From IMG/VR virus record IMGVR_UViG_3300044970_001522, positions 86,278 to 150,277 of that record: DNA of 64,000 bases; one strand, 5' to 3'. The stretch is from a virus. Position 1 is the first letter of the stretch. Each line of letters opens with the position of its first letter. Positions 54,768-61,469 of the stretch are shown in pieces. The notes under the pieces were generated by a model, which saw nothing but the letters and a program-made list of their open reading frames with translations, had not been told where the DNA came from and ran no database searches. A program made the translations under genes and the position numbers.

Positions 54768-55448
54768 GTGGGCAACCCTAGGAAAAAATGCACAGCAGGA
54801 AAGTCTTGCTCGGCAACTTGCATAAGCAAGGGTTTTAAGTGCGAGAAAAAGTTGCCGGCGTCAGTGAGCGACAGTCTCACACGTAACAGTGAAAAGTTGC
54901 TGCACCTTGGGGAGCATGTTGGGGCCAACGTAACTTCCTGGAAAGTTGGGAAAGTTGTTGGCCCCCTGGTATCAAAGTACCTAGAAACTCGCTACGGCAT
55001 ACCCCCAGAAACCACAGAAAAGTTATCAGAGACTATTATTCAAGCGGTGGTTGCCACGGGACTTCACTCTCGACATTTAAGGTCGAGTGAGGACTTTGTA
55101 AGGGACCTGCTCACAGAAGCTTCTGCCGCGTTCCTGGGAAAAAGTGCCCACTCGGGTGTGGACAGTTTTCTAACCAGCCAGGAAAGTCGTGAGATCGTCC
55201 AACAAGCTTTGCCCCTACTTGCAGGAAAGTTCACTGGTATTGGAGCGGCGTTTGCAGGGTCAAAACTTCCCAAAGTGGCCCAAATTTCGGGCGCCATATC
55301 ACGAAAGTACAACTCCGACCTTTTGAAGCTTCAGAAGCTTTTTAGAAGCTCTGAGGAGTCCTTTTCTGAGCAGACCGACCAAGCAACCTCAGCTAAGTTT
55401 CTCGGAGACCTTTCTCTTCTCTCGGTTTTACTGTCCTTGAACGGGTAA
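54768..55448 (+). CDS. Accessory protein with CTxGKSCxxTCIS motif, 226 aa
   Basis: A GTG start. Residues 7-27 hold KKCTAGKSCSATCISKGFKC, the same Cys motif as the kinase-like protein at 59996 (RRCTKGKSCGGTCIS). The remaining 200 residues are helical, with possible hydrophobic helices near GKFTGIGAAFAGSKL. No fold is recognised. The stop TAA is part of the next late motif. I infer that the Cys motif is a common tag on proteins carried in the virion or delivered to the host; this is not shown. Confidence 0.7.
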   Translation: MGNPRKKCTAGKSCSATCISKGFKCEKKLPASVSDSLTRNSEKLLHLGEHVGANVTSWKVGKVVGPLVSKYLETRYGIPPETTEKLSETIIQAVVATGLHSRHLRSSEDFVRDLLTEASAAFLGKSAHSGVDSFLTSQESREIVQQALPLLAGKFTGIGAAFAGSKLPKVAQISGAISRKYNSDLLKLQKLFRSSEESFSEQTDQATSAKFLGDLSLLSVLLSLNG

Positions 55449-55451
55449 AAC
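55443..55451 (+). promoter_or_regulatory. Late promoter motif GGGTAAAAC
   Basis: The motif contains the stop codon of the preceding gene and lies 29 bases before the next ATG. Confidence 0.6.
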
Positions 55452-55471
55452 TGTTTACTGGCAAAGTGAGC

Positions 55472-55792
55472 ATGACCCAATTCAACGAGAGAGCTCTACT
55501 TATTCGAGCATTAGCGGGTATCTTCCTGGTTCAATTTATAATTGTAGGGTATCAAACGTGGTCCTGCCAATCCTATGCAGAACGTGACAAAGACTCCACA
55601 AAAGTAACCCTCATCTGTAACAATGCGACCAACACATTTAACGAGACCGGGAAGCTAGCACTCACTACAATTTTAGCACTTTTGGTCCCTTCTTCAGGGC
55701 AAAATGTTTCAGAAATAATTTCAACTGTGCGAGGGGGCCGCAAGCGCAAGACCAAACAAGATGACAACCTGGACGAAGAAAGTAAGGTCTAA
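55472..55792 (+). CDS. Small membrane protein, holin-like candidate, 106 aa
   Basis: I take the ATG at 55472 (a GTG lies six bases upstream). A first membrane helix is clear (IRALAGIFLVQFIIVGYQTW). A second, weaker one follows near 62-76 (LALTTILALLVPSSG). The C-terminus is charged (RGGRKRKTKQDDNLDEES). Two helices and a charged tail in a late operon would fit a class II holin, but no endolysin is visible nearby. Confidence 0.6.
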   Translation: MTQFNERALLIRALAGIFLVQFIIVGYQTWSCQSYAERDKDSTKVTLICNNATNTFNETGKLALTTILALLVPSSGQNVSEIISTVRGGRKRKTKQDDNLDEESKV

Positions 55793-55841
55793 GGTTCCCG
55801 TGGATAAGTAAACCCCGGAGTCCGTTTCTAAGCGAAAAAGA

Positions 55842-55849
55842 GGGTAAAG
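55842..55849 (+). promoter_or_regulatory. Late promoter motif GGGTAAAG
   Basis: The motif lies 31 bases before the next start. Confidence 0.6.
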
Positions 55850-55872
55850 TTTAGTATCAACGTAAGACCCCT

Positions 55873-56667
55873 ATGTACGGTGCTAACTTAGACTTTTCGT
55901 CTGTAACCCTGCCGGGAGTTGGCGGTTCCATGAACGCGGCTACAGCTATTTCCACAGATAAACTCGAGGAAATGAACCGCACAGGAAAAAAGTGGCGAAC
56001 CGACAAAGACGGTAATATGTCTTTTCATAACGAAGCTCTCTTGGACGCCAATAAGGCTAGCCGCCTGAAAAAAGAAAACTTGGTTAATCGCGATCGAGAC
56101 GCTCACGCGGACGGGCAAGCTGCCATGAAAGAGATTTTCGGTCGCAAGCGGGCGAGAATGGAGACATTTCGAGAAATAAAGAGAAAAGAGTATAACTTTG
56201 CCGATGACACTGAGCTAATGTCTATGCCTCAGCCCTTCTCACAAGCTACTTGCAAAGGAGTGGGCAAATGCAAGTGTGACTCTTGCAAAGCAGCAGCGAA
56301 AAGCGACGCAGACTTTCGAGAGTGGTCCGCGAGTAAAAGGCAGAAGTTGCAGTCCGGAGAGGAGCGGGGAGAGTTTGCTGGGCCCGGTATGTCCTTTCCC
56401 GTCGCAAGCGCTCAAGATGTGTCAGCAGCGTGGTCTTCCGTGGGCAGGGCAGCGAACCCTCGCAAAATTATGTCAGAGATTATTCGCATTGCTAAGAAGT
56501 ACGGCTGGGAGTCGGGTCTCCCTCAAACGGTGAAAGATCGAATGGGACAAGGGGAGTCAGGCTTGCCTTCCCCGGACTTCAGCGAAGAGGCTCCGAGTGC
56601 AAGAAGGAGCTCAAGGAAAGCAGCTAGAGCAGCGGTCGAAGCTGGCCAGTCAAGGTTGCCGGAGTAA
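55873..56667 (+). CDS. Hypothetical late protein with CxCxxC segment, 264 aa
   Basis: Residues 115-145 hold ATCKGVGKCKCDSCKAAAKS, a dense Cys/Lys segment. Residues 175-215 (PGMSFPVASAQDVSAAWSSV, then GRAANPRKIMSEIIRIAKKY, G) match a small module often found at the ends of phage head proteins and proteases: F-P-V/I...D-V-x-x-A-W...G-R...I-x-x-I-A-K-K. The C-terminus is basic. The module suggests association with the head. Confidence 0.7.
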   Translation: MYGANLDFSSVTLPGVGGSMNAATAISTDKLEEMNRTGKKWRTDKDGNMSFHNEALLDANKASRLKKENLVNRDRDAHADGQAAMKEIFGRKRARMETFREIKRKEYNFADDTELMSMPQPFSQATCKGVGKCKCDSCKAAAKSDADFREWSASKRQKLQSGEERGEFAGPGMSFPVASAQDVSAAWSSVGRAANPRKIMSEIIRIAKKYGWESGLPQTVKDRMGQGESGLPSPDFSEEAPSARRSSRKAARAAVEAGQSRLPE

Positions 56668-56669
56668 AC

Positions 56670-57041
56670 ATGGGACTTTTTGAAATACCACTCATAATCT
56701 GCGGCTGGATTTTCACAGCTGGTCTTGCAGGTGTCGGTGGCACCTTTGTGATTCAAGGTAAGAACGAAAAAAGAGTTCAGTACCTGAGGAACAACGCAGA
56801 CCAAAAGATAGAACGTCTTATTGAGGAGAACGACAAAAGAATTAACGCTCTGATTGCAGCGAATACCGTTCAAAACGAGAATGTCCTTTCCCACATTAAG
56901 AATGTTGAGAAAGCCCTTAACGACATGAGAGCGGAACTTCCTGAGAAGTACACACTGAAGACAGACCACAACCGTCTTGTCGACAAGGTGGAAGAGCTTT
57001 CTATGCAGTTTTACAGGCATAGAGAGAACGCTAATAGCTAG
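56670..57041 (+). CDS. Membrane-anchored coiled-coil protein, 123 aa
   Basis: The N-terminus is one membrane helix (FEIPLIICGWIFTAGLAGVG). A long coiled coil follows (VQYLRNNADQKIERLIEEND and onward), then ELPEKYTLKTDHNRLVDKVE. This layout recalls holin-associated or spanin-like inner-membrane proteins of phages. A lysis role is possible but unproven. It starts two bases after the previous stop. Confidence 0.65.
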   Translation: MGLFEIPLIICGWIFTAGLAGVGGTFVIQGKNEKRVQYLRNNADQKIERLIEENDKRINALIAANTVQNENVLSHIKNVEKALNDMRAELPEKYTLKTDHNRLVDKVEELSMQFYRHRENANS

Positions 57042-57050
57042 GGGTAAAGT
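57042..57050 (+). promoter_or_regulatory. Late promoter motif GGGTAAAGT
   Basis: The motif begins at the base after the previous stop and lies 32 bases before the next ATG. Confidence 0.6.
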
Positions 57051-57073
57051 TAGGTAGTTAACCACTTACAGAA

Positions 57074-57454
57074 ATGAGTCACTGGGGATCCTTCTCACCG
57101 GAAGCTTACAGAGCTTACAAGTACGGGGTTGAAAACCCCAGCAACTTCATGGGAGTTGCTCCAGCATTTGAGAAAGAGCCAGGGAGGGACCCTGACACCT
57201 TCTTTATGGGTGAGGACGACGAGGATGACTACGACTCCGACTCTGAATACGAAGACGCTGCCGAAGACGACAGGGAAGTCGAACCGAACGGCAGCATGGC
57301 CATTTCTCAGTTGCGATCTATGAGGGACAATATTGAAACTATACTGGAACTGGTTGGGCCTTACACGAATCTGAGTCCGTGGATGGCGGCAAAGTTGGCT
57401 GAGGCTGAGAACAGCATGACTTCGGTTGCCGATGCGTTGCAATACGAAGATTGA
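57074..57454 (+). CDS. Hypothetical acidic late protein, 126 aa
   Basis: The protein begins MSHWGSFSPEAYRAYKYGVE, has an acidic middle (GEDDEDDYDSDSEYEDAAED) and a helical C-terminus. The start resembles the next gene's MWGSFDNSSYASFREAALEK, so both may share a short N-terminal module (W-G-S-F-x-x-x-x-Y). No family is recognised. Confidence 0.65.
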   Translation: MSHWGSFSPEAYRAYKYGVENPSNFMGVAPAFEKEPGRDPDTFFMGEDDEDDYDSDSEYEDAAEDDREVEPNGSMAISQLRSMRDNIETILELVGPYTNLSPWMAAKLAEAENSMTSVADALQYED

Positions 57455-57458
57455 GACA

Positions 57459-57800
57459 ATGTGGGGATCCTTTGACAATTCATCCTACGCTTCTTTTCGA
57501 GAGGCTGCACTGGAAAAGTATGCAGAACAGATAGATAAAAGCTCTCTTGACTGTAACGACCCTCGTGCCACTCCCGGACACCCTACAAAGTCGCACATTG
57601 TGAAAGCTTGTTACCCCGGTGCCCCTAAAGGAGGAAAGTTGCTACGATTTGGGCAACAGGGGGTGAAAGGGTCGCCGAAAAAGGAGGGAGAGTCAGAGTC
57701 GTACAAGGCTAGACGGCAGTCATTTAAAGCGAGGCATGCTGCTAATATTGCGAAGGGGAAGTCTTCTGGTAGTTATTGGGCCAATTTGGAAAAATGGTAA
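57459..57800 (+). CDS. Late protein with conserved KARRQSFKARH C-terminus, 113 aa
   Basis: I take the ATG at 57459. The end reads LLRFGQQGVKGSPKKEGESE, then SYKARRQSFKARHAANIAKG, then SSGSYWANLEKW. A 'K-A-R-R-x-S-F-K-A-R-H...I-x-K-G-K-x-S-x-x-Y-W-A-x-x-x-x-W' ending is a recurring basic module in phage proteins, probably nucleic-acid binding or head-linked. The N-terminus resembles the previous gene. An isolated Cys region (SHIVKACYPGAPKG) precedes the module. Confidence 0.7.
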   Translation: MWGSFDNSSYASFREAALEKYAEQIDKSSLDCNDPRATPGHPTKSHIVKACYPGAPKGGKLLRFGQQGVKGSPKKEGESESYKARRQSFKARHAANIAKGKSSGSYWANLEKW

Positions 57801-57901
57801 GTTAAACTAAAGAATTTTCCCTGGACACTTTGGGGGGAATGTAGTTTCTGTAGAGGTGATCCAATGCGACAAAGTTACCGTCAACCCTGTAATGTGGCGC
57901 A

Positions 57902-57910
57902 GGGTAAAAC
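57902..57910 (+). promoter_or_regulatory. Late promoter motif GGGTAAAAC
   Basis: The motif lies 29 bases before the next start. The 130-base gap before it shows no gene. Confidence 0.6.
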
Positions 57911-57930
57911 AACTTAGTTGAGCCAAGGGA

Positions 57931-58428
57931 ATGACAGGAGACTTTAGCGTACCCAACGTAGATCACCTCACAGAAGGAGTGCATTACCATGTTGTAGACT
58001 GGGACTTTGCGGCGTGTGAATCCGATGAGAAGATGGTATTCGGTTTATGTAGAAAAGTCGGGGGAACCGGGGACAAAGACTTCGACTCATCGAAAAGAAG
58101 CAAGCAAGAAGAGCAGCTAAGCAACGAAGCTCAGAAACAAGGTGCCGGGGCGTCAACAAAAGAGCAAGCGTCCGCAGCCAATAAAAAGGCTTTTACGGTT
58201 GAGGGGAAGAAGTTCGGCTGGGCCATCAAGGGCGGTAAACCGGTAATTGTAGCCTGGGGATCTGTTGCAGGAGAGGCGAAGGTGCCATCCGCAAAGCAGC
58301 CATCCCAGCCACAATCCCCCGCAGTGCAAACAAACAGGATTGAAGGGCTTAAGAAAGCCTTAGCGAGTCAAACCACTGAGAGTGGGCGCCAGGCCATACA
58401 GAATCAAATTCGTCAGCTTGGCGGCTAG
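57931..58428 (+). CDS. Hypothetical late protein, 165 aa
   Basis: Residues 25-45 hold an AACESDEKMVFGLCRKVGG segment with two Cys. The middle is low-complexity (Gln, Ser, Lys). A folded piece (FTVEGKKFGWAIKGGKPVIV) follows, and the end is helical. No family is recognised. The first half of the Cys segment is reminiscent of the tags in nearby proteins. Confidence 0.65.
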   Translation: MTGDFSVPNVDHLTEGVHYHVVDWDFAACESDEKMVFGLCRKVGGTGDKDFDSSKRSKQEEQLSNEAQKQGAGASTKEQASAANKKAFTVEGKKFGWAIKGGKPVIVAWGSVAGEAKVPSAKQPSQPQSPAVQTNRIEGLKKALASQTTESGRQAIQNQIRQLGG

Positions 58429-58443
58429 ACCCACAGTAGTGAA

Positions 58444-58451
58444 GGGTAAAG
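58444..58451 (+). promoter_or_regulatory. Late promoter motif GGGTAAAG
   Basis: The motif lies 48 bases before the next start. Confidence 0.6.
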
Positions 58452-58491
58452 TTATGTACAACAAGAATCTCTTTTCGCAAGAAGGGAACCC

Positions 58492-58926
58492 ATGAATCCT
58501 AACTTCCCTGAGAACGAACTTCGGCTTGAAGGTTTCTCCCACACTCCAACGGACTACTACCGAGGAACTGTGATGGAGCCCTCAGTTACATCTACACTCC
58601 GCCCCAGCTTCGGGGAGTACGGCGCTATGGGCGAGCGGCACGAAGCGATATCGAAAGCAATTGCTGACTTGGGCTTTGCCATGAAACTCTCTCGACAGCG
58701 TGGAGCGTTTCAAGAACTTCAAAGGCAGATGGCTGCGACAAAGAAACTTGTGAAAGAGCGCGAGGCAATTGACGGCAAAATGGCAACGCTTGACCTGGCT
58801 CGAAAGAACACTGACGACCACAATATCGCTGCCGGTATGGAGACTTCCTACTCAGAGCGGATTGACTCTGTGAGTACCCGTATTAGCCGTCTTCAAGAGC
58901 TGCTATCCAACTTTAGCGACTTTTAG
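58492..58926 (+). CDS. Hypothetical coiled-coil late protein, 144 aa
   Basis: Residues 45-140 form an almost continuous helix with heptads (FQELQRQMAATKKLVKEREA and SERIDSVSTRISRLQELLSN). The N-terminus (ELRLEGFSHTPTDYYRGTVM) looks flexible. No family is recognised. Confidence 0.65.
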   Translation: MNPNFPENELRLEGFSHTPTDYYRGTVMEPSVTSTLRPSFGEYGAMGERHEAISKAIADLGFAMKLSRQRGAFQELQRQMAATKKLVKEREAIDGKMATLDLARKNTDDHNIAAGMETSYSERIDSVSTRISRLQELLSNFSDF

Positions 58927-59003
58927 TCCTTATACTTGCCCTAAGGAAACCAACCGTTAAACGATAAGATGTACTCGCTTCCACAATTTTCTCAACGTCG
59001 GCC

Positions 59004-59990
59004 ATGAACGAACTCGACCACTGTTACCTCGAAGCCCTTTCTGAAGCACTGAGAGGTAACCTTAGAGAGGCTTTAGAACTCCGCAATGAAGCGGATGCGT
59101 TAGCATCCGAAGGTTTCTCCTTCTCTGAGGACTACGGGAGTAAATACCCATTCATTGAAGAGGCTGTGAACACTTTACTTGATTCGTACGAATTCACTCG
59201 ATGCGTCCGAGCCGACGGCTCGGCCTATGGTACCCGAGGTAAGTGCAAGAAAGGCACAGAGGCTGGAGCGGCTGACCAGAGGGGTGTAGGTAAGAAGGGT
59301 TCCACGAAGGAAAGAAAGGTAGCACGACTTTACGAAGCCCTTAAAGAAAAGAAACTTACGAGTAACGCGACCTGGCGATTAATGCGTCAGGTGCTTGACA
59401 CTCCCGAGGTTAAAAGCCAGTTTTCAAGTCTAGAAAAGAAAGGCGACGTGGAAGGGGCGAGAGCCCTTTACTCCAAGATTGAAGCTGAAGCTGCGAAAAA
59501 AGCGAATGCAAAGGAAGGGAGACTGGCCAAGGGCGACAGTAGGACACATGCCAGTGCGGACAGGGCTCGTGCGTCAGAGAAAGCAGAAAGCAGAAAGAGT
59601 CCGATGAAGTTAGGTAAAGAACAGCCACAGGCCGGGAAAGACATATCACCACGAAGAAGAAAAACTACGGCAGAGTATAAAGCAGTCGCGGTACAACTAT
59701 TTAATCTCCATAAAAATGCCCGGAGAAAAGCGCGAGAAGCGGAACAAGAGCTAAAAAGTGTTGAAAAAGAAACCAAAGGCGACAATAGTCGTGAAGCGAG
59801 GCTAAAACGCTCTACTGCAGAGAAAGCTTTTATGAAGGCAGACTCTAACGAAGAAAGAGCTTTGAAGGCCGCAGTCAAAGCAAACTCGTCCTATGTGAAA
59901 TTACACCGGAAGGACGAACTAGTCAAGATGAGTCCCCAACAAAAAGCCGCTGAAAAGGAGATTGATAAAATAATACAGGAACGTGGTTGA
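59004..59990 (+). CDS. Cysteine-tagged helical accessory protein sharing an N-domain with the 45415 gene, 328 aa
   Basis: Residues 1-75 repeat the N-domain of the 45415 protein at both protein and DNA level. The Cys motif follows (RCVRADGSAYGTRGKCKKGT). The remaining 230 residues are highly charged, Lys/Ala/Glu-rich helix (VKANSSYVKLHRKDELVKMS near the end) and could be a long coiled coil or a DNA-binding tail. A 12-codon frame (58969-59007) ends in an ATGA overlap with its start and may act as a leader. Like its partner it lacks a clear Shine-Dalgarno. Confidence 0.7.
   Translation: MNELDHCYLEALSEALRGNLREALELRNEADALASEGFSFSEDYGSKYPFIEEAVNTLLDSYEFTRCVRADGSAYGTRGKCKKGTEAGAADQRGVGKKGSTKERKVARLYEALKEKKLTSNATWRLMRQVLDTPEVKSQFSSLEKKGDVEGARALYSKIEAEAAKKANAKEGRLAKGDSRTHASADRARASEKAESRKSPMKLGKEQPQAGKDISPRRRKTTAEYKAVAVQLFNLHKNARRKAREAEQELKSVEKETKGDNSREARLKRSTAEKAFMKADSNEERALKAAVKANSSYVKLHRKDELVKMSPQQKAAEKEIDKIIQERG
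59010..59205 (+). repeat. Copy 2 of a 196-base repeat (first copy 45421-45616)
   Basis: See copy 1. The similarity starts at the start codon and fades after the Cys motif, so the unit is a protein domain and not a mobile element. Confidence 0.8.
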
Positions 59991-59995
59991 GCCTA

Positions 59996-61258
59996 ATGAG
60001 ACGCTGCACCAAGGGAAAGAGCTGTGGAGGTACCTGCATTAGCCGCGAGACTAAGTGCAGAGCCTCCTTGACCCATAAACTATCCCACCAAGTAGAAAAC
60101 TTACAGGGGTCATTAGCAGGCAAAGTTGCTAAGAACGGCGAAACAAACCCGCTGGTCAAGGACCTTATTGAGGCGTTAGCGTCCAACTCAAAGGTCAGGG
60201 TAGGTAATGACTTCCCCTCGTTAAAGCGGGAGGCAGAGCGCCAGCTTGCTGAGCTGCGCAGTAAAGAGTATATGACGGACGAGGAAATAAATAGGGCCAC
60301 GAAAGTTGAAAAGGCACTCTTTGACACATGGGCCAAGCACACCAGGGCGGATCGCCCAGCTATTCAAGAACGTCAAAATGCACTCGAATTCGACTCCGAG
60401 TTTACACCAACCCTAAAGTTAGGGGGTAGCTACGACTGGAAACAGTCGTACGAATCAGGATCAAAGGGGTTAGGATCAGGTTTGTACGGAGCGGTAATTG
60501 CATCCAAACCACCCCCGTCAGTAGTCGTGAAAAGAGGGGAGGTGGGGGAAAATGAAGTGAGAATTCTTGAGAAATTAAGTGGAAAGGATATAACCCCCAA
60601 GCTAATCTCGGCTGAGATGAATAAGTCTGCTGAGTTCAACAACGCTGGGTACTACCCTGGAAGAATAGCAATGTCTCGTGTAAAGGGTAAGCCAGCCGAA
60701 GACTTTGACTCTTACGAAAGCCCAGTTGGAAACACAACTGTGGGTGACTCTTACTACGCTCTACGAAAGAAGCTCCATGAGCAAGGTGTTGCCCATAATG
60801 ACGCCCACGTAGGAAACGTAATTATCGATGACAAGGGAAAAGCCCGTTTTGTTGACTTCGGTGTTTCACAGGACGACCCTCGTGCCGCCCTCTCAGAGGC
60901 CATCGGAGTTTTGTCGGTGAGGTACTTACTGCCCCCTGGTGCAATGCTCAGAAAGCCACTCAATGAAAACTCAGGGGATTATCAGGCACGAGACAACAAG
61001 CAGTTTTACTTGCCACCATCCGCTACAGTTACTCCGAAGGGAACTACCCCCCAAACGAACCTCGGGAAGATTATACGTAACCGAATCAAAGTTTACTCCG
61101 AGATGGAAAAGCTTGGTCTTAACAAAGACGATATTGCTGAAGTGGTGACCCACAGTTTAGACCAACCGCTCAGCTCTTACAATAAAGGTGCCTGGGGTAA
61201 GATCAGCAAAGACGACGCTGCAAGGCTTATTTCCATACTTTACGAAGGGGTTAGTTAA
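59996..61258 (+). CDS. Protein-kinase-fold protein with CTxGKSCxxTCIS motif, 420 aa
   Basis: I take the ATG at 59996, after the previous stop. The N-terminus holds RRCTKGKSCGGTCIS and a fourth Cys. The kinase core then runs: Gly-loop GLGSGLYGAV (158-167), VVVKRG (Lys 179), NEVRILEKL (Glu 187), catalytic loop VAHNDAHVGNVIID (H267, D269, N274), and FVDFG (D287). HNDAHxGN resembles Rio/Bud32-like and phage kinases more than the HRDxKxxN of Ser/Thr kinases. All residues needed for ATP and metal binding are present. With the shared Cys tag and late expression, it may be carried in the virion and phosphorylate host or virion proteins; this is inference. Confidence 0.82.
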   Translation: MRRCTKGKSCGGTCISRETKCRASLTHKLSHQVENLQGSLAGKVAKNGETNPLVKDLIEALASNSKVRVGNDFPSLKREAERQLAELRSKEYMTDEEINRATKVEKALFDTWAKHTRADRPAIQERQNALEFDSEFTPTLKLGGSYDWKQSYESGSKGLGSGLYGAVIASKPPPSVVVKRGEVGENEVRILEKLSGKDITPKLISAEMNKSAEFNNAGYYPGRIAMSRVKGKPAEDFDSYESPVGNTTVGDSYYALRKKLHEQGVAHNDAHVGNVIIDDKGKARFVDFGVSQDDPRAALSEAIGVLSVRYLLPPGAMLRKPLNENSGDYQARDNKQFYLPPSATVTPKGTTPQTNLGKIIRNRIKVYSEMEKLGLNKDDIAEVVTHSLDQPLSSYNKGAWGKISKDDAARLISILYEGVS

Positions 61259-61419
61259 TGGACAAAGACCAAAAGTACCTCGACCTCATGTCACTCTACA
61301 AAAGGGTAAGGAGAAACCCAAGCGAAAGAGATCGTGCTCGGGATATTTTAAACACAGCTATGAAACTTGGGAAACGCGGAGTAAGCCCTGAAGCAAAAGA
61401 GGCAGCGAGGTACATCTAA
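61258..61419 (+). CDS. Small helical protein, 53 aa
   Basis: The ATG overlaps the kinase stop (TAATG). The product, MDKDQKYLDLMSLYKRVRRN followed by PSERDRARDILNTAMKLGKR and GVSPEAKEAARYI, is a charged helical peptide. No family is recognised. Tight coupling suggests that it works with the kinase-like protein or balances its level. Confidence 0.6.
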   Translation: MDKDQKYLDLMSLYKRVRRNPSERDRARDILNTAMKLGKRGVSPEAKEAARYI

Positions 61420-61421
61420 GG

Positions 61422-61429
61422 GGGTAAAA
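61422..61429 (+). promoter_or_regulatory. Late promoter motif GGGTAAAA
   Basis: The motif lies 48 bases before the large virion-protein start. Confidence 0.6.
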
Positions 61430-61469
61430 GTAGGGGTGCCTCTGCACACAGTCTTAAGCTCTTTAGCAA

